A model generated the notes under the pieces. That model searched no databases, was not told the origin of the DNA, and saw only the letters and a program-made list of their open reading frames with translations. Shown one piece after another: positions 9,131 through 16,735 of a stretch of DNA of 64,000 nucleotides. Position numbers and translations under genes: made by a program. Source of the stretch: Streptomyces gelaticus (GTDB lineage: Bacteria; Actinomycetota; Actinomycetes; Streptomycetales; Streptomycetaceae). The stretch is from the NCBI RefSeq assembly GCF_014649535.1, contig NZ_BMTF01000020.1, forward strand, positions 87,354 to 151,353, written 5' to 3'. Positions within the stretch are counted from its first letter, which is position 1. Every line of letters begins with the position of its first letter.

Positions 9131-10093
9131 TCAGAATCCTCTGGACCACTGCACGGGGTTGCGCAGCGGTGAACCGTCATGGAAGCGACGCCAGTTGTCA
9201 GCGAAGAGGTCGACGACCCGGGCGCTCTCGCCGGTGGAACCACCCGCGGTGTGCTGGGTGAGGACGACACCGGGGCAGGTCCACAGCGGGTGACCGGCGG
9301 GCAGCGGTTCCTCCCCGGTGACGTCCAGCACCGCTCCGCCGAGCCGCCCGGAGGCCAGCTCGGACACCAGGGCCTTCTCGTCCACCAGCGATCCCCGCCC
9401 GGCGTTCACCACAACGGCCCCCGGCCGAAGCAGGCGCAGACGCCGTGCGTCGAGCAGTCCGCTCGTCTCGGGCGTCCCGGGCAGCAGCCCCACCACCACG
9501 TCGAATCGGGGGAGTCGCTCATCGAGCTCGGCCAGGGTACGGATGTCGCCGGATCCGCGTGCGAAGTGCACGACGGGGCAGCCGAACGGGCCGAGCAGCT
9601 CGGCGAACCGCCGCGCGATGGACCCCCGGCCCAGCACGAGCACCCGGGCCCCGGTCAGCAGACGAAGCCGGGGCCGCACGGCGGACTTCGCCCAACTGCC
9701 TTCGGCGCGCAGCCCGGAGAGCCGGTCGATGCCGCGATGGAGCGCCAGGATTCCCGCCAGGCAGGACTGCGCCACCGGGTCGGCGAAGACATCACCCAGG
9801 TTGGTCACGGTCAGCCGGCGGCCGAGGACGGGCCAGTCGAGCCCGAGATATTCGTCGATCCCGACCGAGGCGAGCTGCAGCCACCTCAGCCGGGACGCTC
9901 TCGCCACCCAGTCCGCGCGGGGATTGCCCAGCGCCGTACCGGCCTGGGCGAGGGCGCGGGCATCCGTCTGCGAAGCGGTTCCCGGTTCGGCGAACCACAC
10001 GGGCCCGGGGCCGAGTTCATTCAGCCGGTCGCGCTCGGCATCGGCGAGCGGCAGCTCCACGTACAGGCCGTCACTGTCCTTGTCCGGGGTCAC
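9131..10093 (-). CDS. D-2-hydroxyacid dehydrogenase family protein
   Basis: This 320-residue NAD(P)-dependent dehydrogenase has the dinucleotide motif VLGRGSIARRF (about 154-164). The family catalytic triad is visible as R233 (NAGRGSLVDEKAL), E262 (EEPLP) and H281 (TQHTAGG). It would reduce or oxidise a 2-keto/2-hydroxy acid. The GTG start overlaps the stop of the PmoA-like gene as GTGA, a sign of translational coupling. The open frame continues far upstream, but that is out-of-frame sequence of the PmoA-like gene. It is the middle gene of a three-gene operon. Confidence 0.87.
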   Translation of the reverse strand: MTPDKDSDGLYVELPLADAERDRLNELGPGPVWFAEPGTASQTDARALAQAGTALGNPRADWVARASRLRWLQLASVGIDEYLGLDWPVLGRRLTVTNLGDVFADPVAQSCLAGILALHRGIDRLSGLRAEGSWAKSAVRPRLRLLTGARVLVLGRGSIARRFAELLGPFGCPVVHFARGSGDIRTLAELDERLPRFDVVVGLLPGTPETSGLLDARRLRLLRPGAVVVNAGRGSLVDEKALVSELASGRLGGAVLDVTGEEPLPAGHPLWTCPGVVLTQHTAGGSTGESARVVDLFADNWRRFHDGSPLRNPVQWSRGF

Positions 10094-11052
10094 CACGGGT
10101 GCTCCGCGAGGTACTCGGTGATCCGCTCCCGGTCCCACTCCCCGTCCGCGACGGTGACCCGGTAGCGGCGGGCGAGGGTGTCGCCCGGGGCGAGCTCCAG
10201 CTCCTCGTGGAACGCGTAGGAGGGGGCGACCGCGGCGAAGGGTTCGTTGCGGACGAACCAGTGCGCCGGGTGGGTGCCGCCCGCTCCCGTGTGATCGTTC
10301 TCCGGTGCGTGCCGGAAGATCAGTGTGGCGTGCCCGTCGGCGCCGTCGTGCTCGCCGCTGTAGGCCAGCCAGGGTGACTGCGTTCCCATCAGCTCCGGGC
10401 CTTCCCCGTCCGGGCCGAGGATCCGGCCACCGCGGAAGGCGCGCGGCCCGCGCCAGAAGAGGCCGGTATAGCCGGCCGCCTCCCGGCCGTGGGTCGTCGG
10501 GCTGCCGAAGAGCAGCGGTTCTCCGCGCCGGTTGGTGATCGCGCTGGACCAGGTCAGCGTCCAGCTGCCGCCGTTGTCCGTGCCTGTGGCGGCGGGGCCG
10601 GTTCCGGTGTGCTCGACGTCGTGCAGCTCGACGCGGCGCAGCTCGTCCGCCCAGTGCGTGCCGTCGTGGTGGCGCCAGCTCAGCCGCTCCGCGATGACCG
10701 CGCGCCCGGCGTCCGCCGCGACCTCGTCGAATGCGATGTGCGCCATCGAGCCGACCCGCTCGGGCAACGGCTGGTAGTCCTGGCCGTGCACATAGGTGTT
10801 GCCTCCCCACAGGTTCTGCCCGGAGAGGTGGGAGGCCGTCATCTGGAGTCCCTTGTGCCAGCGGTGATCATTGGGCCGATAGTCTGTGACAACGTTGTCG
10901 GTGAGGGTGCGCATGGGGTGGATGTACGGCTTGGGGGCTTCCCAGGCCGCTTCCGGGCGGTAGACGTAGCTGATCAGGTCGATGCCGCCGCGCTCCTCCG
11001 TGACCGTGATCCGGTCCCCGTGGGCGTGCGTGATGCGCAGTGGGCTGCTCAT
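10090..11052 (-). CDS. PmoA family protein (DUF6807)
   Basis: This 320-residue protein matches the PmoA/DUF6807 family by features such as HPMRTL, NDHRWHKGLQM, LWGGNTYV and HPAHWFVRNEPF. Despite the historical name it has no transmembrane helices and is not a methane monooxygenase subunit. Members usually sit beside Gfo/Idh dehydrogenases in sugar-utilisation loci, as here. The ATG at 11052 has CAGGAG upstream and heads the operon with the two following genes. A LacI-type operator is centred about 30 bases upstream. The biochemical activity is unknown. Confidence 0.82.
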   Translation of the reverse strand: MSSPLRITHAHGDRITVTEERGGIDLISYVYRPEAAWEAPKPYIHPMRTLTDNVVTDYRPNDHRWHKGLQMTASHLSGQNLWGGNTYVHGQDYQPLPERVGSMAHIAFDEVAADAGRAVIAERLSWRHHDGTHWADELRRVELHDVEHTGTGPAATGTDNGGSWTLTWSSAITNRRGEPLLFGSPTTHGREAAGYTGLFWRGPRAFRGGRILGPDGEGPELMGTQSPWLAYSGEHDGADGHATLIFRHAPENDHTGAGGTHPAHWFVRNEPFAAVAPSYAFHEELELAPGDTLARRYRVTVADGEWDRERITEYLAEHPW

Positions 11053-11075
11053 GTCCCGAGTCTCCTGAGTGGGGC

Positions 11076-11091
11076 TGGAAAGCGCTTACCG
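11076..11091. promoter_or_regulatory. LacI-type operator, site 3
   Basis: TGGAAAGCGCTTACCG is the most symmetric of the three sites (AAAGC / GCTT core). It lies 24 bases upstream of the PmoA-like gene, where a bound repressor would block the operon promoter. Confidence 0.72.
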
Positions 11092-11169
11092 CAACCTAGG
11101 GCCTTCGCCGGAGCCGAGTCAACAAGGACTCTCGGGCGTCCGCGGGGCCGGTGGGTGCGTGCGCCGGAA

Positions 11170-12135
11170 TCAACCGGTGGTCAGGCCGAAGACCGTGATG
11201 ATCGCCAGGTAGCACACCGCCACGACAGCGGCCCCGGCCACATGGACACGGACGGACCGCGCGCGGCCGGGCAGCAGCCAGAATGCGAGTGCCCGATTGA
11301 CCAGCGGCATCAGCAGCCAGGTCAGGATGCTGACACTCAGTACGTTGCTGAGGAACAGTGCGATGTATCCCGGCACCCCGAGATCCTTGAACCAGTCGCC
11401 GGCCGTCAGCTCCAGAATCATCACCGTCGGATACAGCGCCAGCACCACGGACATGGCCTGTTTCCAGTTGGGCGGCACGCCCTCCTGCGGGCCCGCACCG
11501 AAGCGGAACCAGCCGCCGAACGCCGAGCCGATCTTGCGTACGTCGTAGGAGTCGAAATGGCCGCGCCCCTCCTCGATGAGCCGTCGGCGGGCATCGGAGT
11601 CGAGCCATTCGTCCAGGTGTTGCCGGGTGTCGAAGCGGAAGGCCACCACCCAGCGGTCCTGGATGCCCTTCACCGGCCTGAACAGCTCGGACCCCATGAA
11701 GCCCGGCTGCTTCTCCTGCTCCTTGAGAATCTTGTCCTGCCAGTGCAGGAAGTCCCGCTCGTGCCCCGGCCGTACATCGTGCGAAACGACTGCCGTGACG
11801 ACGTCGTCGGCCGGCGTCCCGCCGGAAAGCACTTCCTGCGTGGCGGGCCCGTCGAACAACGGACCGCCCTCTTCGAGGAGTTGCCGACGTTCCGCCGATT
11901 CCAGCCAGTGCCTGAGTTGCTCGACACGGGAGAAACGGAAGATGACGACCCACTCGTTCTCGGCGCCGGAGGCCGGTGAGTGCATCTCCGTCCCCTGGAA
12001 CCCCTCGAAGTCCCGCACGACTTCGTTGGTCTTCTCCTGCCAACGTCTGTAGTCGTCGTTCCGGCCGGCCCGGACTCTCTGGGAGATGACGACGGTGGCG
12101 CTGCCACCGGGGTCGGGGCTTGCACGGGTACTCAT
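11170..12135 (-). CDS. tandem antibiotic-biosynthesis-monooxygenase (ABM) domain membrane protein
   Basis: This 321-residue protein has two ABM-type ferredoxin-like domains. The first (about residues 10-105) and second (about 112-210) share the pattern RAGRNDDYRRWQ / RPGHERDFLHWQ. Two to three transmembrane segments follow (about 235-255, 260-285 and 295-318). ABM domains act as small monooxygenases or heme-degrading enzymes; a membrane-tethered tandem form is less common, and its role here is unknown. The ATG at 12135 lacks a clear ribosome site and has TAGACT about ten bases upstream, so a leaderless message is possible. It is divergent from the deaminase gene. Confidence 0.8.
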   Translation of the reverse strand: MSTRASPDPGGSATVVISQRVRAGRNDDYRRWQEKTNEVVRDFEGFQGTEMHSPASGAENEWVVIFRFSRVEQLRHWLESAERRQLLEEGGPLFDGPATQEVLSGGTPADDVVTAVVSHDVRPGHERDFLHWQDKILKEQEKQPGFMGSELFRPVKGIQDRWVVAFRFDTRQHLDEWLDSDARRRLIEEGRGHFDSYDVRKIGSAFGGWFRFGAGPQEGVPPNWKQAMSVVLALYPTVMILELTAGDWFKDLGVPGYIALFLSNVLSVSILTWLLMPLVNRALAFWLLPGRARSVRVHVAGAAVVAVCYLAIITVFGLTTG

Positions 12136-12167
12136 ACGGAGTAGTCTAGTTCTAAAGGGAGTTATCG

Positions 12168-12189
12168 GACAAACAGGGACATTTTTGTC
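12168..12189. promoter_or_regulatory. palindrome in the divergent ABM/deaminase promoter region
   Basis: GACAAA and TTTGTC form a 6-bp inverted repeat separated by ten bases in the 109-base gap between the divergent genes. It lies in the only A/T-rich stretch there and is a candidate shared operator. Confidence 0.35.
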
Positions 12190-12244
12190 ACTGAAAGGTG
12201 GTTGTGCCAGGAGGGCGAGCGCCGGACGAAGAAGGGGTTCTGCG

Positions 12245-12811
12245 ATGGGGCACAAGGAATTCATGGCCGAAGCCGTGCGGCTGGCCACCGAGTCCGTCGA
12301 GGAGGGCTGGGGCGGGCCGTTCGGCGCGGTGATCACCAAGGAAAACGAGATCGTCGCTCGCGGGCAGAATCGTGTGCTTCTCACCGCCGATCCGACCGCT
12401 CACGGCGAGGTCGAAGCCATCCGCAAGGCCGTTCAGCTCTTCAACCCCGAGGCGCCCAGCATCTCCGAAGCGTACCGTGACTGGTACACGCTCAAACTGG
12501 TGCCGCGCCCCGAGGGCTCGCACGATGTCGAGCCGGAGCGTGCCCGGATGCTGCAGGGATGCACGATCTACACGAGCGGGGCCCCGTGCCCGATGTGCAT
12601 GAGCGCCATCTACTGGGCCCGCATCGGCACCGTCTACTACAGCTGTGACTGGAAGGCGACTCAGGAGATCGGTTTCGACGACGCCTTCCAGTACGAGGAC
12701 TTCGCCAGGCCGCCGGACCGGCGCAGCATCACGCTCGAACAGATCCATCCCGAGCTGGGCACCACGTCCTACCGGGCCTGGGCGGACAGGGCGAACAAGC
12801 ACCCCTACTGA
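12245..12811 (+). CDS. nucleoside/guanine deaminase-like protein (CDA fold)
   Basis: This 188-residue zinc-dependent deaminase shows the HGE motif (H53, E55) and PCPMC (C115, C118) that hold the zinc and supply the proton shuttle. It resembles guanine deaminase-type nucleobase deaminases. The distance between the two motifs is about 30 residues longer than usual, with an insert around residues 70-100 that contains YRDWYTLKLVPRPEG. The ATG at 12245 fits the start of the conserved fold; GAAGGGG is nearby. A strong hairpin follows the gene. The exact base or nucleoside substrate is uncertain. Confidence 0.83.
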   Translation: MGHKEFMAEAVRLATESVEEGWGGPFGAVITKENEIVARGQNRVLLTADPTAHGEVEAIRKAVQLFNPEAPSISEAYRDWYTLKLVPRPEGSHDVEPERARMLQGCTIYTSGAPCPMCMSAIYWARIGTVYYSCDWKATQEIGFDDAFQYEDFARPPDRRSITLEQIHPELGTTSYRAWADRANKHPY

Positions 12812-12846
12812 AGCAGTGACCGAGGACCGGGGGCCGGGGGCCGGGG

Positions 12847-12878
12847 GTGCGGGGTCGGCTGGGGAGCCGGCCCCGCAC
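12847..12878 (+). terminator. hairpin terminator after the deaminase gene
   Basis: A 14-bp stem with one mismatch (12847-12860 pairs with 12865-12878) and a GGGG loop lies 36 bases past the deaminase stop. Confidence 0.75.
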
Positions 12879-12881
12879 GGC

Positions 12882-12929
12882 GGCCGACGGCTTGCCGCAC
12901 ACTCATGGAAGAGCGGCAAGACGTCGGCC
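12882..12929 (-). terminator. hairpin terminator after the small charged-protein gene
   Basis: A 17-bp stem with one mismatch (12882-12898 pairs with 12913-12929) lies 20 bases past the stop of the minus-strand small gene. Together with the previous hairpin it insulates the two convergent genes. Confidence 0.65.
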
Positions 12930-12948
12930 GTCGGCGTGAGCCGGGGTG

Positions 12949-13143
12949 CTACTTGGGCGGGCGGATGTTTCCGCCGCCCGTGGTGCCCATCTGGTCGCAC
13001 TGCTCCTGAAGCTTCCGGGCCTTCTCCTGGAGCCGCTGGCGCTGCTCAGGGTCGGTGGTTCGCTCGGCGGCCTCGGTCATGTGCCGGGCCTTGTCGCGCA
13101 GCTGCTGCGCACGGTCACCGGATTCACGTGCAACGCTCATCAT
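12949..13143 (-). CDS. small charged helical protein (DUF6381-like)
   Basis: This 64-residue protein is rich in Arg, Gln and Glu, with a heptad-like segment (about residues 10-52, DRAQQLRDKARHM to ARKLQEQCDQ) that predicts a helical hairpin or coiled coil. A short Gly-rich tail ends in IRPPK. It resembles small Streptomyces proteins annotated as DUF6381; the assignment is by recollection of the pattern. There are two adjacent ATG starts (13143 and 13140), with AAGGAGCG just upstream. The function is unknown. Confidence 0.7.
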   Translation of the reverse strand: MMSVARESGDRAQQLRDKARHMTEAAERTTDPEQRQRLQEKARKLQEQCDQMGTTGGGNIRPPK

Positions 13144-13271
13144 CGCTCCTTGTGCGGTTGGGAAGAGCGGGCCCCATCAGAGAACCAGCGCCGTCGGGCC
13201 GCCGCACCTCGAATCGTCACTCAGAGTAATGGCCTCCAGGGAGGTGCTGCGACGCTGGCATGATCGGGGGC

Positions 13272-13991
13272 ATGAACGAAAGCATCATCGCCGCGTGTGA
13301 CGGGGCATCCAAGGGCAATCCGGGACCTGCGGCCTGGGCATGGGTCGTGGCCGACGCGCAGGGGCGGCCCGAGCGCTGGGAGGCGGGACCGCTGGGGACC
13401 GCCACCAACAATGTCGCCGAACTCACCGCGCTGCGTGAGCTGTTGGAGTCAACGGACCCGTCCGTTCCGATCGAGGTGCGGATGGACTCGCAGTACGCGA
13501 TGAACGCGGTCACCAAGTGGCTGCCGGGGTGGAAGCGCAACGGCTGGAAGACCTCGGCCGGAAAGCCGGTGGCCAACCGCGAGCTCGTGGTCGACATCGA
13601 TGCCCGGCTGACCGGCCGGAGCGTGCGCTTCACCTACGTTCCCGCCCACCAGGTGGACGGCGACCCGCTCAACGCGCTCGCCGACCAGGCGGCCAGCGAG
13701 GCCGCGGTGGCCCAGCGTCCGGCCGGAACCGTGCACGGTGCCACGCAGTTGCCGACGCCCGCGCCGGCCCGCGCGACCGAGGGCCGGCGGGCCGGCGCGG
13801 TGACGAAGAAGGCCGGTGGCACGGCGACGCAGAAATCCGGGGGCGCGTCACGCCCCGCCCGCTCCGGTGGGACCATCCGGGCCAGGTTCGCCGGCCGCTG
13901 CCACTGCGGAAAGCCCTATGCGGCCCAGGACATGATCGCCAAGAACCCCAACGGCTGGGGCCACCCGGAGTGCCGCACCGCACCCGCCTGA
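13272..13991 (+). CDS. ribonuclease HI family protein with C-terminal zinc-ribbon-like tail
   Basis: This 239-residue protein has an N-terminal RNase HI domain (about 1-145) that cleaves the RNA strand of RNA-DNA hybrids. The acidic residues are visible as D10 (ACDGASKGNPGP), E50 (NNVAELTAL) and D72 (RMDSQYAM), with H126 and D138 in the HQVDGDPLNALADQAA segment. A low-complexity linker rich in Ala, Thr and Gly (about 146-205) leads to a C-terminal CHCGKPY...HPEC cluster (about 211-235) that looks like a small zinc site. An in-frame ATG four codons upstream (13260) is an alternative start. Confidence 0.87.
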   Translation: MNESIIAACDGASKGNPGPAAWAWVVADAQGRPERWEAGPLGTATNNVAELTALRELLESTDPSVPIEVRMDSQYAMNAVTKWLPGWKRNGWKTSAGKPVANRELVVDIDARLTGRSVRFTYVPAHQVDGDPLNALADQAASEAAVAQRPAGTVHGATQLPTPAPARATEGRRAGAVTKKAGGTATQKSGGASRPARSGGTIRARFAGRCHCGKPYAAQDMIAKNPNGWGHPECRTAPA

Positions 13992-14118
13992 TACGCACCG
14001 TCACGGCCGTCGCCGTCGCGATCGCCCTCGCCGACCGGAGCGGCCGAGTGGCCGCGCGGGACCGGGCCCGCGTGCCATGATGCGGCTCCGACGGCAACGG
14101 CGGCACGCTGGGGGGCGG

Positions 14119-14850
14119 ATGGGAAGCAGGGGCACGGTTCTGCGTGAGCTGCGCGACGCGCAGAAGACGGCCAAGGGGGTGTCGCTGTACTCGCGGTACG
14201 TGAACCGGCCGGCGGGCCGGGTGTTCGCGGCCGGTGCGCACCGGATCGGGCTGACGCCCAATCAAGTAACCTTGATCAGCGCAGCGTTCACCTTTGCTGC
14301 CATCGCCTCGGTGGCCCTCGTCCGGCCGTCCTCCGGGCTCGCGGTCGCGGTGTACGCCGGTCTCGCCATCGGCTTCGCCCTCGACTCGGCCGACGGGCAG
14401 CTGGCGCGGCTCACCGGCCGCGGCGGTCCGGACGGGGAGTGGCTGGACCATGTCGTGGACTGCGCCAAGATGATCCTCGTGCACACGGCCGTGCTGATCT
14501 CGTTCCGGCGGTTCTCCGCACTGCCCGGCGAGGGCTGGCTGCTCCTGCCGCTGGGCTTCCTGTTCACGGCCGTGCTGACCTTCTGCGCGGGGCTGCTGCG
14601 CGAACAGCTGGGAAGGGCGGCCGCCCGTACCGCGACGGACACCGGCGCCGCCGCCCCGGTCTCGCGGCTGCGGGCCCTCGCCCTGCTGCCCGCCGATTAC
14701 GGAGTGTTCTGCCTGGTGTTCCTGCTCCTCGGCGACCGCACCGCGTTCCGCACCGGCTACGCGGCGCTCGCGCTGGTGCACGCGGTGTTCCTGGTGATGT
14801 TTCTCGCCAAATGGTTCAGGGAGCTCCGAGCGCTCCGGACCGCGGAGTGA
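14119..14850 (+). CDS. CDP-alcohol phosphatidyltransferase family protein
   Basis: This integral membrane enzyme of about 243 residues transfers a phosphoalcohol between CDP-alcohol and an acceptor. The family signature D-x2-DG-x2-AR-x8-G-x3-D-x3-D is complete in the stretch from SADGQLARL to GEWLDHVVD. Several hydrophobic helices follow. An upstream in-frame ATG (14077) is possible, but the ATG at 14119 has a GGGGGCGG ribosome site. Its 3' end overlaps the convergent TagD-like gene by 35 bases. Pairing with a cytidylyltransferase suggests synthesis of a CDP-polyol-derived lipid or glycopolymer decoration. Confidence 0.85.
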   Translation: MGSRGTVLRELRDAQKTAKGVSLYSRYVNRPAGRVFAAGAHRIGLTPNQVTLISAAFTFAAIASVALVRPSSGLAVAVYAGLAIGFALDSADGQLARLTGRGGPDGEWLDHVVDCAKMILVHTAVLISFRRFSALPGEGWLLLPLGFLFTAVLTFCAGLLREQLGRAAARTATDTGAAAPVSRLRALALLPADYGVFCLVFLLLGDRTAFRTGYAALALVHAVFLVMFLAKWFRELRALRTAE

Positions 14851-15265
14851 CGAGTGTCTCCAGCGCCCGGCGGAGCTGGGTGCTGGACGTGTGCACGGTG
14901 TACGGGAAGTAGACGACTTCCACGCCGACCTCGGCGAAGTCGCGTTCCAGCCGTTTTCCCCGCTCCGTGTCCCGCCAGTCGTCCCCCTTGAAGATCACGT
15001 CGAACCGGACCTGCTGCCAGGTCTCGACCTTGTCGGGCACCGTCTCGACGAACGCCGCGTCCACGTAGCGCACGCTGCGCACGATCTCCAGCCGCTCCGG
15101 CAGCGGAATCACCGGCCGGTGGCCCTTGGCGAGCGCGGCCATCTCGTCCGAGACAACCCCGGCGACGAGGTAGTCGCACTGACTGCGGGCATGCCGCAGG
15201 ATGTTGAGGTGCCCCACATGGAACAGGTCGTAGACCCCCGGCGCGTAGCCGACCCTGTGTGCCAT
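14816..15265 (-). CDS. TagD/RfaE-like nucleotidyltransferase (cytidylyltransferase-like)
   Basis: This 149-residue enzyme has the nucleotidyltransferase HxGH motif in VYDLFHVGHLNILRHA (H16, H19) and the C-terminal SSTQLRR segment, which corresponds to the family's ISTT-LR motif. By size and motifs it resembles glycerol-3-phosphate cytidylyltransferase. It would make a CDP-activated alcohol from CTP and a phosphoalcohol. The ATG at 15265 has GGGGGAGAG upstream. It is divergent from the exopolysaccharide glycosyltransferase gene and convergent with the CDP-alcohol transferase gene. The alcohol substrate is not determined. Confidence 0.85.
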   Translation of the reverse strand: MAHRVGYAPGVYDLFHVGHLNILRHARSQCDYLVAGVVSDEMAALAKGHRPVIPLPERLEIVRSVRYVDAAFVETVPDKVETWQQVRFDVIFKGDDWRDTERGKRLERDFAEVGVEVVYFPYTVHTSSTQLRRALETLVTPRSGALGAP

Positions 15266-15472
15266 CCGTTCTCTCCCCCACGGTGAACGCGATGCCGGTC
15301 TCCCATGGAAGTTGTCCGGACATGGCATCCGGTGCGGTGGGATATCGGTATCGGTACTGATGGTGCAACGACCTTACTGTGAAGGCCACTTGCGCATCAC
15401 GTGAACGGATAAGCTCGCTTTTGGGGCTGCTCCTTGGGGGAGGCAGATTGTTCCGGGGGAAGGCGAGCGTCC

Positions 15473-16735
15473 ATGTCCGATGCCGAGTGTCACAAGCCGT
15501 TCGAGGACCGCACCCTGCTGCTGGTCTCGACGAACTACGCACCGGAGCTGACGGGCATCGGCCCGTACGCGGCGCAGCTCGCCGAGCACTGGGCCGCGGC
15601 CGGGGCCGATACGCACGTACTGACCGGAATGCCGCACTACCCCTCCTGGCGGACGGACCCGGAGTACCGGGGGGTGTGGCGGGTCACCGAGAAGCGGGCC
15701 GGGGTCACCGTGCACCGCCGAAGACACTATGTGCCGCCCCGTCAGACCGCCCTGCGCAGAGCCGCGTTCGAGGCGACGGTGCTCGCGCATGGTCTGCTGT
15801 CGCCGCCCGCCTCGCGCCCGGACACGGTGGTCTCCCAGATTCCCAGCCTCGCCGGTGGTGTCATCGGTGCCAGGCTCGCCGCCCGCCACCGTGCCCCGTA
15901 CATACCGGTGGTGCAGGACCTGATGGGTGCTGCCGCCGCGCAGAGCGGCATCCGGGGCGGAGGCAGGGCGGCGGCCGCAGCGTCGGCCGCCGAACGGTAC
16001 GCGCTGCGTTCCGCGGCCCTCGTCGGTGTCATCCACGAGAGCTTCGTGCCCCGCGTCATCGCGTACGGAGTGGACCCGGCACGCATTCGCACCGTGCCCA
16101 ACTGGTCGCATGTGCGGGCGCCTTCCGCCGACCGGGCCGGTACCCGAGCGCGCATGGGCTGGAGCGAGGGCACCCCGGTCGTCCTGCACTCCGGGAACAT
16201 GGGACTCAAGCAGGGGCTGGAGGTCCTCGTCGACGCGGCCCGGCTCGCTCCGGACGTACGCGTGGTGCTCATGGGGGACGGGAATCAGCGCGAGGCGCTG
16301 CTGGGGCGCGCCGCGGGCCTGCGCAACCTCGACATCCTGCCGCCGGCCGACGCGGGCGAGTTCACGGACATCCTCGCCGCCGCCGACGTACTCGCGGTGA
16401 CACAGCGGGCGTCCGTCCTCGACATGAGCGTCCCGTCCAAGCTCACGTCCTACTTCGTCTCGGGCCGGCCCGTCGTCGCCTCGGTCGCCGGTGCGGGAGG
16501 CACCGCACAGGAGGTCCAGCGGTCCGGTGCCGGGCTGCTCGTCGCCCCGGAGGACCCCGCGGCCCTGCTGTCGGCCGTACGCAAGCTCATCGAGGCACCG
16601 GCCGAAGCGGACGCGCTCGGGGCCAACGGGCCGCAGTACGCCGCACGTCACCTGAGCCGCGAGGCGGGCCTGGCCCGCTTCGACGCCCTGCTCACCGAGG
16701 TCCTCGCGGACACACAAGGGAGACCACGTCGATGA
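15473..16735 (+). CDS. family 4 glycosyltransferase (WcaI-like)
   Basis: This retaining GT-B glycosyltransferase of about 420 residues starts with LLLVSTNYAPELTGIGPYAAQLAEHW, split here as the WcaI-type N-terminal motif STNYAPELTGIGPYA. Its C-terminal donor site includes HSGNMGLKQGLEVL and VPSKLTSYFVSGRPVVASV. It would add a sugar to a lipid-linked repeat unit on the cytoplasmic face. The ATG at 15473 has a GGGGGAAGG region upstream. The stop overlaps the next start as ATGA, and the gene leads the three-gene transcript with the Wzz-like and Wzx-like genes. Confidence 0.88.
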   Translation: MSDAECHKPFEDRTLLLVSTNYAPELTGIGPYAAQLAEHWAAAGADTHVLTGMPHYPSWRTDPEYRGVWRVTEKRAGVTVHRRRHYVPPRQTALRRAAFEATVLAHGLLSPPASRPDTVVSQIPSLAGGVIGARLAARHRAPYIPVVQDLMGAAAAQSGIRGGGRAAAAASAAERYALRSAALVGVIHESFVPRVIAYGVDPARIRTVPNWSHVRAPSADRAGTRARMGWSEGTPVVLHSGNMGLKQGLEVLVDAARLAPDVRVVLMGDGNQREALLGRAAGLRNLDILPPADAGEFTDILAAADVLAVTQRASVLDMSVPSKLTSYFVSGRPVVASVAGAGGTAQEVQRSGAGLLVAPEDPAALLSAVRKLIEAPAEADALGANGPQYAARHLSREAGLARFDALLTEVLADTQGRPRR

